A DNA stretch of 35,200 nt from the NCBI GenBank assembly GCA_021788115.1, contig JAJYLA010000021.1:1-35200 (forward strand), given 5' to 3'. Below are positions 1 to 8,500 of this stretch, piece after piece. The notes below the pieces were generated by a model. That model saw only the letters and a program-made list of their open reading frames with translations. It did not search any database and had not been told where the DNA came from. The stretch is from Actinomycetes bacterium. GTDB lineage: Bacteria; Actinomycetota; Acidimicrobiia; Acidimicrobiales; Palsa-688. Numbering within the stretch: the first letter of the stretch is position 1; the number at the start of each line of letters is the position of its first letter. The position numbers were made by a program, and so were the translations under genes.

Positions 1-65
1 GGTCGCCGGCGGGTCGGCGGCGGGTCGGCGGTCGCCGGCGGCCGCCGGCGGCCGGCGGTCGCCGG
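1..65. repeat. GCCGGC-rich low-complexity tract downstream of glpX
   Basis: The first 65 bases are an irregular array of GTCGCCGGC, GGGTCGGC and GGCCGCCGGC elements. No gene is visible before the glpX stop at 92. The tract is cut by the window edge, so its full length is unknown. It belongs to the same GCCGGC-centred class as the other arrays in this window. Confidence 0.6.
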
Positions 66-91
66 CTGTGCTGACGGGATCGCCGGCCCCG

Positions 92-1033
92 CTACGCCGC
101 GGAGCGGATTCGCAGGGCATCCCCTCGCCTCACGAGAATGCTGTGCACCACCAGGCCCTCGGGCCCGGACCGCGGGCCGCGCAGGAGCTCGCAACCCGTC
201 ACCGCGGACGCGGCGAACACGCCGTCATCCGCCGCGACGAGGTCCGCCGCCTCGTAGCGGTCACCCAGCTGCCCGGCGTCGCGCAGGCGGTCGCGTTCGC
301 CATCGGTCTGCGGTGCGGGGCGCGCCTGCATGTCGCCGCCGAGGAGCCGGGCGGCACACGCCGTGAGGACCCCCTCGGGTGACCCACCGACGCCGACCGC
401 CAGGTCCACGCCGCTGCCGGGAACCAGCGCCGACAGACCCGCCATCACGTCGCCATCCGGGATCTCCACGACGGACGCCCCGGCGGCGCGGATGCGCGCG
501 ATGAGCTCCGCGTGGCGGGGTTTGCGGAGCACCGCGACCCGCAGCCGCCCGACGGCGGCGCCGGCGGAGACGGCAACCGTGCGGAGGTTCTCCTCGATCG
601 GGGCGTCGATGTCGATGCACCCGCGGGCGTGGCTCCCGACGACGATCTTGTCCATGTAGAAGCCGGCCAGCGGGCGCATGGTCCCGGGAGGCGAGGCGGC
701 CACGACCGTCACGGCACCGGGTACCCCTGTCGCGCAGAGGGTCGTGCCTTCGAGAGGATCGACGGCCACGTCGAACGACGGGCCGCCGCCGGCGCCCACC
801 TTCTCGCCAGCGAACAGCATGGGAGCTGCATCCTTCTCCCCCTCGCCGATCACGACGACGCCGCTGCCCGGTACCCGGCCGAGGGCCTCGCGCATGGCTT
901 CCACCGCCGCGTGGTCCGCGGCGTGCTTGTCTCCGCGCCCCACCCACTCCTGGCAGGCGGCTGCGGCAGCGACCGCCGCCTCGAGGACCGGCAGGGCGAT
1001 CGAGGAGAGGTCGAGCTTCGCAGGTGTCAGCAC
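92..1033 (-). CDS. glpX: class II fructose-1,6-bisphosphatase (GlpX family)
   Basis: Hydrolyses fructose 1,6-bisphosphate to fructose 6-phosphate in gluconeogenesis, in the cytoplasm. Visible family motifs in order are GRGDKHAAD (about residue 32), GEGEKDAAPML (63), DPLEGTT (92) and GVGGSPEGVLTA, with the acidic metal-binding residues of GlpX in place. The frame stays open upstream to 1297, but that part is arginine-rich and overlaps hairpin repeats. I therefore chose GTG at 1033, which gives 313 residues and the usual distance to the GRGDK motif. No convincing Shine-Dalgarno is visible, so the start is not certain. In the second motif GEGEMDEAPM is the commoner form; K and A replace M and E here. 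In actinobacteria GlpX is usually the main fructose bisphosphatase. The gene stands alone on the minus strand, with the GntR gene upstream on the same strand but separated by 376 bases. Confidence 0.9.
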   Translation of the reverse strand: MLTPAKLDLSSIALPVLEAAVAAAAACQEWVGRGDKHAADHAAVEAMREALGRVPGSGVVVIGEGEKDAAPMLFAGEKVGAGGGPSFDVAVDPLEGTTLCATGVPGAVTVVAASPPGTMRPLAGFYMDKIVVGSHARGCIDIDAPIEENLRTVAVSAGAAVGRLRVAVLRKPRHAELIARIRAAGASVVEIPDGDVMAGLSALVPGSGVDLAVGVGGSPEGVLTACAARLLGGDMQARPAPQTDGERDRLRDAGQLGDRYEAADLVAADDGVFAASAVTGCELLRGPRSGPEGLVVHSILVRRGDALRIRSAA

Positions 1034-1205
1034 CCGCCCAGGCTGATCGAGGCCGGCGGGAGCCCGAGTCCCCCCGGAGAGGGATGTGGCGAGTGAGCGC
1101 CGCCCCGTCCGACTGCGCGTGGGAGCCGGCGGGGGGAGCCTCGCCGGCGAGACGCGAGAGCGAGAGCCATGCCGCAACGCCCGAATCCCGCCGCTGCCTC
1201 CCCGG

Positions 1206-1396
1206 GATCCGTGTCCTCTCGCATACCGCTCGGACAGGGGTACGCGAGGGGACACGAATCGGGCTGGAGGGCGGCCTACTCGGCGATTCGTGTCCACTCA
1301 TGTACCCGTACGGGCGCATAAGGGGACACGAATCCCGCCGCTGGCATCTCCCCGCAAGGTTTTGTGTCCCCTCGTGTCCCTCTGGGGACACCGATC
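1206..1396. repeat. three hairpin-forming REP-like units
   Basis: Three imperfect palindromes lie between the GntR gene and glpX. Unit 1 (1206-1260) starts GATCCGTGTCC and ends GGGGACACGAATC. Unit 2 (1285-1334) starts GATTCGTGTCC and ends GGGGACACGAATC, with arms of about 25 bases. Unit 3 (about 1358-1396) is degenerate, with TTGTGTCCCC and TGGGGACACCG. All share the outer arm GTGTCC/GGACAC. They could act as terminators or RNA-stability elements between the two minus-strand genes, or be a mobile REP/MITE-type repeat. The rest of the 1034-1409 gap holds no supported gene. Confidence 0.7.
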
Positions 1397-1409
1397 ACGC
1401 CGCGGCCCC

Positions 1410-2162
1410 CTACCGGCCGGACGGCTCGAACGCGGCGCCCATCTCGCCGTCCGACCAGCGGGCGACGAAGGAGAAGCGGTCGGTGCGCACGACGCCGTGG
1501 CGCCACTCGACAGGGGAGGAATCCGACGACGAGAGCCGCTCTATCCCGAGCGCCGGAATGCGGCTCGCCAGCCCGAGGAGCTGGCGCTGCTCGGGGGTGG
1601 GCAGGACCGGGTGGAGGCGCTCCCAGCCGGAGTTGATCCGCACCCCGCAGCGCATCTGCAGCTCCCGGTAGAGGGCCGTGTGGGCGAAGTCGACCTCCAT
1701 GAGCGGGTGGGCGACGCGGGCCGGCATCCATGAGCAGTCGAGCACGATCGGCTGCTCGTCGGCGAGGCGCAACCTCTCGAGGTAGACGAGGGGCTCGTGG
1801 GGGCTGCAGCCGAGAACCTTGGCCGCCTCTGCGTCGCGCCGCTCCTCGAGCCTGCGCACGACGCTTCGCTGCACGAAGCCCTGCGCCTCGACCGAGCGGA
1901 ACAGGCTGTAAAGCGTGCCGAGCGACTGCTCGACGTGAGGCTCCCGCACGAAGGTTCCCCGACCGCGCCCCCGCTCGACGACACCCTCGAGCTGCAGCCG
2001 GCGGACGGCTTCCCGGACGGTGTGCCTGCTCACGCCGTACTGCTCGGTCAGCTGGATGTCCCCCGGGAAGTGGCCCTCGAACTCGCCGGCGGCGAGGCGC
2101 AGGCGCAGGTCGGCGAGGACCTGTGCCCACAGAGGGCGCGGGCTGGCACGGTCTGGCGACAC
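1410..2162 (-). CDS. GntR-family transcriptional regulator, HutC/UTRA type
   Basis: One-component DNA-binding regulator of 250 residues from the chosen start. An N-terminal winged helix (PLWAQVLADLRLRLAAG, then LTEQYGVSRHTVREAVRRLQLEGVVERGRGRGTFV) is followed by a UTRA ligand-binding domain (from about LGTLYSLF to the C-terminus). The frame remains open to 2357, but that part is translated 12-bp and 11-bp tandem repeats, so I place the start at GTG 2162. A CATACT hexamer lies six bases upstream of this GTG, which would suit a leaderless transcript. The gene is divergent from the persulfide dioxygenase cluster and is the obvious candidate for its local regulator. That role and the ligand are inference. 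Confidence 0.88.
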   Translation of the reverse strand: MSPDRASPRPLWAQVLADLRLRLAAGEFEGHFPGDIQLTEQYGVSRHTVREAVRRLQLEGVVERGRGRGTFVREPHVEQSLGTLYSLFRSVEAQGFVQRSVVRRLEERRDAEAAKVLGCSPHEPLVYLERLRLADEQPIVLDCSWMPARVAHPLMEVDFAHTALYRELQMRCGVRINSGWERLHPVLPTPEQRQLLGLASRIPALGIERLSSSDSSPVEWRHGVVRTDRFSFVARWSDGEMGAAFEPSGR

Positions 2163-2202
2163 CCCACAAGTATGCGCGGCCGCGTGCCGAGCCGGCGGGC
2201 GC

Positions 2203-2262
2203 GGACCGTGAGCCGGACCGTGAGCCGGACCGTGAGCCGGACCGTGAGCCGGACCGTGAGCC
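2203..2262. repeat. 12-bp tandem repeat, 5 perfect copies
   Basis: The unit GGACCGTGAGCC is repeated five times without a mismatch in the divergent intergenic region between the GntR gene and the persulfide dioxygenase gene. Confidence 0.95.
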
Positions 2263-2265
2263 CGC

Positions 2266-2353
2266 CTGTCTGCGGCCTCTCTGCGGCCTGTCTGCGGCCT
2301 CTCTGCGGCCTCTCTGCGACCTCTCTGCGGCCTCCCTGCGGCCTCTCTGCAGC
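2266..2353. repeat. 11-bp tandem repeat, 8 near-perfect copies
   Basis: The unit CTCTCTGCGGC is repeated eight times with single-base variants. It lies directly beside the 12-bp array and about 45 bases upstream of the -35 element of the cluster promoter. Unlike most arrays here it lacks GCCGGC. Confidence 0.93.
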
Positions 2354-2397
2354 CCATGCGCCGGTCCCGGCGGCCCAGTGCCCGGCTCCGGCGCGCC

Positions 2398-2426
2398 TTG
2401 ACGGGGCGCTCGCCTCCCTCTATAAA
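2398..2426 (+). promoter_or_regulatory. strong sigma-70-type promoter of the sulfur cluster
   Basis: TTGACG (2398-2403), a 17-base spacer and TATAAA (2421-2426) are close to consensus. Transcription should begin around 2433-2438, at or just before the ATG at 2438, so the transcript would be leaderless or nearly so. ATGTTCGTACAT (2426-2437), an imperfect palindrome with ATGT/ACAT arms, covers the start region. It could be an operator for the divergent GntR protein; that is inference. Confidence 0.8.
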
Positions 2427-2437
2427 TGTTCGTACAT

Positions 2438-3841
2438 ATGGAGCTTTCTCCTCGGGGGGGGGTGGTCGCGCCGTCGGTGGTGACGATCGAGACGCCGGCG
2501 CTGGGCGACCGGTCGTACCTGGCGCACGACGGGCGCGTGGGTGTGGTCGTCGACGCGCAGCGCGACTTCGACCGCGTGCTCGAGGCCGCCGACGACGCCG
2601 GCGTGGAGATCACCCATGTCCTCGAAACCCACATCCACAACGACTACGTCACCGGCGGCCACGCCCTCGCCTTCGAGACCGGCGCCGCGTACGTCGTGGC
2701 CGCCGACGAGCACGTCGAGTTCGACCGGGTTCCTGCCCGCGACGGCGACACCTTCCAGACCGGGGATCTGTCCGTCACCGCCCTCCACACCCCCGGCCAC
2801 ACGGCGCACCACCTGTCCTTCGTGCTGCGCGACGGCGGCGGCGAGGCCCTGGCCGTGTTCACCGGCGGGTCGATGCTCTTCGGATCGGTCGGGCGGACCG
2901 ATCTCCTGGGCGCGGCGCAGACCGAGGCGCTCACCCGGGCCCAGTACCGATCGGTGCGCCGTCTGGCACACGAACTGCCGGCGGCGACGGCGGTCCACCC
3001 GACCCATGGTTTCGGGAGTTTCTGCTCGGCGATAGAGACGGACGGCACGGAGTCCACGATCGGCGACGAACGTCGCGCCAACGTCGCCGTGGTCGTGGAG
3101 GACGAGGAGGAGTTCGTCGCACGGCTGACCGCCGGCCTGGCGGACTATCCGCGGTACTACCTGCACATGGCCCCCGCGAACCGGCGCGGCCCTGGGCCGG
3201 CGGACCTCTCCATCCCGCGGGAGGTGGACCCCGACGAGATCCGGGCGCGCATCGACGGCGGCGAGTGGGTCGTCGACCTACGCCAGAGGCGGGCGTTCGC
3301 CCGCGAGCACGTGTCGGGGACGATCTCGGTCGAGTACGGGGATTCCTTCTCGACGTTCCTTGCGTGGACCATCCCGTGGGGTACGCCGCTCACGCTGATC
3401 GCAGACAGCCCCGACGCCCTCGCCGGTGCCCGCCGACAACTCGTCCGCGTCGGCATCGACCGCCTGGAAGGAGTTGCGGCCAGCCAGACCAGCCAGCTGG
3501 CCGCCGGCCGCAGTGCCAGCTACGAGGCCACCGGCTTCGCGGGCCTGGCCGCGGCACTGGGACGTGACGGCGGGGGAATCGTCGCCCTCGACGTGCGCCG
3601 CCCGGACGAATGGCGCGCCGGCCATGTCACCGGCGCCGTGCACATCCCGTTCTGGGAGCTGGAGTCGCGAGTCGTCGAGGTGCCCCCCGGGGAGGTCTGG
3701 GTGTACTGCCACAGCGGATACCGCTCCGCGATCGCCGCGTCGATCCTGGACAGGGCGGGGCGGCACCCCGTGCTCGTCGACGACGAGTGGCCCCAGGCTG
3801 CCGCGGCCGGTGTGCCCGTCACGACGGAACTCGATCGGTGA
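2438..3841 (+). CDS. persulfide dioxygenase with two rhodanese domains (CstB/ETHE1-like)
   Basis: Non-heme iron metallo-beta-lactamase-fold protein of 467 residues, predicted to oxidise a low-molecular-weight persulfide to sulfite. The rhodanese domain handles sulfane sulfur. Metal-site motifs are THIHNDY (H65, H67, D69), HTPGHTAHH (H121), GRTD (D155) and HPTHGF (H190). A first rhodanese-like domain (about 255-350) has no catalytic cysteine. The second (about 370-460) has the active loop YCHSGYRS. This MBL, pseudo-rhodanese, rhodanese order is that of CstB. An ATG at 2426 is in frame but lies inside the -10 box, so I start at 2438; a GTG further in is possible. Its last bases overlap the next gene (GTGA at 3838), implying translational coupling. 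Sulfite versus thiosulfate as the final product cannot be told from sequence. Confidence 0.9.
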   Translation: MELSPRGGVVAPSVVTIETPALGDRSYLAHDGRVGVVVDAQRDFDRVLEAADDAGVEITHVLETHIHNDYVTGGHALAFETGAAYVVAADEHVEFDRVPARDGDTFQTGDLSVTALHTPGHTAHHLSFVLRDGGGEALAVFTGGSMLFGSVGRTDLLGAAQTEALTRAQYRSVRRLAHELPAATAVHPTHGFGSFCSAIETDGTESTIGDERRANVAVVVEDEEEFVARLTAGLADYPRYYLHMAPANRRGPGPADLSIPREVDPDEIRARIDGGEWVVDLRQRRAFAREHVSGTISVEYGDSFSTFLAWTIPWGTPLTLIADSPDALAGARRQLVRVGIDRLEGVAASQTSQLAAGRSASYEATGFAGLAAALGRDGGGIVALDVRRPDEWRAGHVTGAVHIPFWELESRVVEVPPGEVWVYCHSGYRSAIAASILDRAGRHPVLVDDEWPQAAAAGVPVTTELDR

Positions 3842-5394
3842 CCCTTCTCGACTCCGGACCCGGAACCCGCGCGACGACCGAGCGGCCGCAGCGCTGGGTG
3901 AAGGTCCTCGATCAGACACGCTGCATCGGGTGCCACGCCTGCACCACGGCGTGCAAGAGCGAGAACGACGTCCCCGTCGGCGTGACGCGCACGTACGTGA
4001 AGTCGGTGGAGGTGGGTCTTTTCCCCCAGGTACGGCGGGCATTTCAGGTCACCCGGTGCAACCAGTGCGAGGACGCCCCGTGTGTGGCCGCGTGCCCGAC
4101 GGCTGCCATGTACCGCCGGCCCGACGGGATCGTCGACTTCGACAAGCGCGTCTGCATCGGTTGCAAGGCGTGCATCGCCGCGTGCCCCTACGACGCCATC
4201 TTCATCAACCCCGAGGACCACTCGGCGGAGAAGTGCAACTTCTGCGCACATCGCCTCGACGTCGGGCTGGAACCGGCGTGCGTCACGGTGTGCCCGACCG
4301 GCGCCATCCTCGTCGGCGACTCTCTCGACCCGGGTTCGGCGGTGGCCCGCATCGTCGGAAGGGAGCCGGTGGCGGTCCGCCGCCCGGAGAAGGAAACCCG
4401 GCCGGGCGTGTTCTACAAGGGCGCCCACCAGGCGACGCTCGACCCGCTGGGGGCCCGGAGGCCCGACGGCGGGCTGTTCGCCTGGGCGACGCAGGGGGCT
4501 GAGGGGCCGGGACGCGTGACCTCGGGTCACCCGGGGCGGCCGGCGTCGACGGTGGAGGCGCTCGTCTCCTACGACGTTCCCCACGGCGCCCCGTGGGGAT
4601 GGAGGGTGAGCGCGTACACGTGGTCCAAGTCCCTGGCGGCCGGAGCGATGCTCGTGCCGCTGGTGCTGGTGCTCGCCGGCCGGCTGACGTGGGCCGACCC
4701 GCTGGCCCGGTGGGCGGCCCCGGTGCTCGCCGCGGCGATGCTCGCGGTGACCGGGATCCTCCTGATCTGGGATCTCAAGCACCCCCGCCGCTTCCACCTG
4801 ATATTCACCCGCCACCAGTGGGGATCCTGGCTGGTGAAGGGGGCGGTGATCATCGGCGGCTACGGGGGCGCCCTCGCCGTGTACTTTGCCGGCTCGCTCG
4901 CCGGCGCGACGGAGGTGCGCCAGGTCGCGTCCGGGTTCGTGCTGCCCCTGGCGGTCGCGACGGCGTGCTACACGGCCTGGCTGTTCGCCCAGGCGAAGGC
5001 CCGCGACCTGTGGCAGAGCCCGCTTCTGGCGCCCCACCTCGCGGTGCAGGCCGTGCTCGCCGGGTCGGCGGCGATGCTACCGCTGGCGCAGTGGTTGAGC
5101 CCCGCCCGCGCGGTGACCGGAGTGGAGGTCCTGCTCTGTGGGGCCGCCGCCGTCCATGTGCTCGCCGCAGTCGGCGAGGTGACGGTCCCGCACCCGACGG
5201 CCCACGCGCACCTCGCCGCCAGCGGGATGGTCCGGGGCCGTATGGCCCGGTGGTGGTGGTTCGGCACGGCCGCGGCTGCGGTGGCGGTGGCCGCACCGTG
5301 GATCGGGGTGTGGGCGACCCCCTTCGCGCTCGTCGGGCTGGTCGCCTACGAACACGCCTACGTCCAGGCAGGCCAGTCGGTTCCCCTGGCATGA
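3838..5394 (+). CDS. fused iron-sulfur electron-transfer subunit and NrfD-type membrane subunit (SoeB-SoeC / PsrB-PsrC-like)
   Basis: A 518-residue fusion. The N-terminal part (about 20-215) is a ferredoxin-like subunit with four cysteine clusters: CIGCHACTTAC (from C29), CNQCEDAPCVAACP, CIGCKACIAACP and CNFC...CVTVCP. These bind four 4Fe-4S clusters in CISM enzymes. A linker follows. From about 262 a hydrophobic NrfD/PsrC-like domain with roughly eight membrane segments should exchange electrons with quinone. The GTG at 3838 overlaps the stop of the preceding gene. In Soe, Psr and Phs enzymes these two parts are normally separate polypeptides. With the molybdoenzyme encoded next, it completes a three-component complex. 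The absence of a signal sequence before the iron-sulfur domain places that domain in the cytoplasm, as in SoeABC. Confidence 0.88.
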   Translation: MTLLDSGPGTRATTERPQRWVKVLDQTRCIGCHACTTACKSENDVPVGVTRTYVKSVEVGLFPQVRRAFQVTRCNQCEDAPCVAACPTAAMYRRPDGIVDFDKRVCIGCKACIAACPYDAIFINPEDHSAEKCNFCAHRLDVGLEPACVTVCPTGAILVGDSLDPGSAVARIVGREPVAVRRPEKETRPGVFYKGAHQATLDPLGARRPDGGLFAWATQGAEGPGRVTSGHPGRPASTVEALVSYDVPHGAPWGWRVSAYTWSKSLAAGAMLVPLVLVLAGRLTWADPLARWAAPVLAAAMLAVTGILLIWDLKHPRRFHLIFTRHQWGSWLVKGAVIIGGYGGALAVYFAGSLAGATEVRQVASGFVLPLAVATACYTAWLFAQAKARDLWQSPLLAPHLAVQAVLAGSAAMLPLAQWLSPARAVTGVEVLLCGAAAVHVLAAVGEVTVPHPTAHAHLAASGMVRGRMARWWWFGTAAAAVAVAAPWIGVWATPFALVGLVAYEHAYVQAGQSVPLA

Positions 5395-5418
5395 CCAGCA
5401 CACGATCATCGCAGGACC

Positions 5419-5445
5419 GGCGCACGGCCGGCGCACGGCCGGCGC
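5419..5445. repeat. short GCCGGC-containing repeat between the oxidoreductase genes
   Basis: GGCGCACGGCC occurs twice in succession with a third partial copy. It lies in the 120-base gap between the fusion gene and the molybdoenzyme gene. No gene is visible in the rest of that gap. Confidence 0.6.
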
Positions 5446-5514
5446 ACCACCAGCGGACGATCAGTCCGTGACCGACCTATGAGAAACGCAAGACGACCAG
5501 CGGAAGAAGGCGCC

Positions 5515-8500
5515 GTGACGCGCACAGATACCACGCCACCCGCCGGCACCACGCCACCCGCCGGCACCACGCCACCCGCCGGCACCACGCCACCCGCCGG
5601 CACCACCCCACCCGCCGGCACCACGCCACCCGCCGGCACCACCCCACCCGCCCGCGTGCCGGCCGACCGCGTGCCGGCCGACCGTGACGCGGTCGAGGGA
5701 CGCGGCGAGACCTTCTACCCCGGCGCCAGCGGCGGGCACCTGGCGGCCTTCCCGCCCAAGCAGCGCTGGGACGACTGGGTGGAGCTCTCGTCGCGGGCGT
5801 GGCCCGAGCGCGAGGAACGCCACTACACGCTGGTGCCGACGACGTGCTTCAACTGCGAGTCCGCGTGCGGCCTGCTCGCCTACGTGGACCGGGACACCGG
5901 CCGGATCCGCAAGTTCGAGGGCAACCCGGAGCACCCCGGCTCACGGGGGCGCAACTGCGCCAAGGGCCCGGCGACCATCAACCAGATCACCGACCCGGAA
6001 AGGATCCTCCACCCGCTCCGCAGGGCCGGCGCCCGCGGGGAGGGGAAGTGGGAGCGGGTCAGCTGGGACGAGGTGCTCGACGACCTGGGCCGGCGCATCC
6101 GGAGCGCCCTCGTGGAGGGCCGCCACAACGAGATCATGGTCCACATCGGGAGGCCCGGCGAGGACGGCTTCACCGAGCGGGTGCTGGCGAGCTGGGGCGT
6201 GGACGGCCACAACTCCCACACCAACATCTGCTCCAGCGGAGGGCGGACCGGCTTCCAGTTCTGGATGGGCATCGACCGGCCGAGCCCCGACCACGCCCAC
6301 GCGAAGGTCATCTACCTGATCAGCGCGCACCTCGAGTCCGGCCACTACTTCAACCCCCACGCCCAGCGGATCACCGAGGCGCGCGCTCGAGGCGCCAAGG
6401 TCATCGTGCTCGACACCCGCCTGTCGAACACGGCCACCCATGCCGACTACTGGCTGTCCACGCAGCCCGGCAGCGAAGCAGCCGTCAACCTGGCGATCGC
6501 CAACCATCTGATCCAGACGCGCCGCTACGACGCCGGCTTCGTGCGCCGCTGGTGGAACTGGGAGGAGTTCCTGGTCGAGTGCCGCCCGGACCTGCCGGTG
6601 ACCTTCGAGGCGTTCCAGGAGGTTCTCGCCGGCCTCTACGCCGAGTTCACCTTCGAGATGGCCGCGGCGGAATCCGGCGTCGACGCGGCGGTCCTCGCCG
6701 AGGTGGCCGAGGTGATCGCCGGAGCGGGACCGCGCTTCTCCTGCCACAGCTGGCGGTCCGCGGCGGCGGGCAACCTGGGCGGCTGGCAGGTGTCGCGAAC
6801 CGTGTTCCTGATCTCGGCGCTGCTCGGCGCCGTCGCCACCGAGGGGGGCACCTTCCCGAACGCCTGGAACAAGTTCGTGCCCCGGCCCATCCACGTGCCG
6901 CCGCACCCGCGGGTCTGGCAGGACCTGTCCTGGCCTCTCGAGTACCCGCTGGCCCAGAACGAGATGTCCTTCCTGCTCCCCCACTTCCTCAAGGACGGGC
7001 GCGGCCGGCTCGACACCTACTTCATCCGCACGTACAACCCGGTGTGGACCAACCCCGACGGCACTGCCTGGATGGAGGTGCTGACCGACCCCGGCCTGAT
7101 CGGCTGCGTCGTGGCGCTCACCCCGACGTGGAACGAGTCCGCCTTCTTCGCCGACTACGTCCTGCCGATGGGCCACAGCTCGGAGCGCCACGACACGCAC
7201 TCCTACGAGCAGTACGACGGCCAGTGGGTCGGGTTCCGCCAGCCGGTCCTGCGCGCGGCCCGGGAGCGCGCCGGTGACGCGCCGGTCACCGACACACGCC
7301 AGGTGAACCCGGGCGAGGTGTGGGAGGAGAACGAGTTCTGGATCGAGCTGTCGTGGCGGATCGACCCCGACGGGTCGCTCGGGGTGCGCCGCTACCACGA
7401 GTCGGTCGCCCGGCCCGGAGAGAAGCTGACCGTCGACGAGTACTACGGCTGGATGTTCGAGCACTCGGTGCCCGGGCTGCCCGCCAGGGCGGCACAGGAC
7501 GGTCTCACCCCGCTCGAATGGATGCGCCGCTACGGTGCCTTCGAGGTCTCCGCCGGCGTCGGCGCCCTCCACGACCAGGAGGTCCCCGACAGCGAACTGG
7601 AGGGGGCGACGGTGGCAGCCCGGGGTCGCGTCTACACGTCGAGTCCCCGGCCGGCCGATCCGAACATCGTCCCCACCGGCGCGCCGGGCCCCGACGGGGA
7701 GGGCCGGCGACCGGTCGGGGTGGTCGTCGACGGCGTGGTGCGCCGGGGCTTCCCGACGCCATCGGGCAAGCTCGAGTTCTGGTCGTCGACCCTCGCCGCC
7801 TGGGGATGGCCCGAGCAGGCGCTCCCCGGGTACATCCGCAGCCACGTGCACCCCGACAACCTGCAGCCGGACCAGGTGGTGCTCATCTCCACGTTCCGCC
7901 TGCCGACGCAGATCCATACCCGCTCGGCGAACAGCAAGTGGCTCAACGAGCTGTCCCACACCAACCCGGTGTGGATCCACCCGTCCGACGCGGCGCGCTT
8001 CGGCGTCGAACGCACGGGCGACCCGGTGCGCGTCGAGACCGAGATCGGCTACTTCGTCGCCAAGGCGTGGATCACCGAGGGGATCCGTCCCGGCGTGGTG
8101 GCGTGCAGCCATCACATGGGGCGCTGGCGCCTCGCCGGGCAGCCCGTGCGGTCCGGGGGGATGATGGCGGCCGTCGCCCGGACCCGCACCGACAACGGCT
8201 GGCAGATGCGCACCACCGAACCCGTCTCCGCCTACCGCTCGGGCGACCCCGACACGGCCCGCATCTGGTGGGGGGATACCGGCGTGCACCAGAACCTGAC
8301 CTTTCCCGTGCACCCCGACCCGATCTCGGGGATGCACTGCTGGCACCAGGCGGTGTGGGTCCGCCCCGCCGAGGCCGGCGACTCCCCCGGCGACATCGCC
8401 GTGGACACCGCACGGGCGCGCGAGGCGTATCGCAGCTGGCTTGCCGCGACCCGCCCCGCAGGCGAGGTGTCCCCCGACGGCACCCGCCGGCCGGGGTGGC

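Noticed and set aside
2203-2353. CRISPR array
   Set aside because: The units are 11-12 bp, directly abutting, with no unique spacers and no cas genes. The same argument applies to the arrays at 28813 and 35038.
5479-5514. Twin-arginine signal at the molybdoenzyme N-terminus (NARRPAEEG)
   Set aside because: No hydrophobic region follows the arginines, and the better start is GTG 5515 downstream of them.
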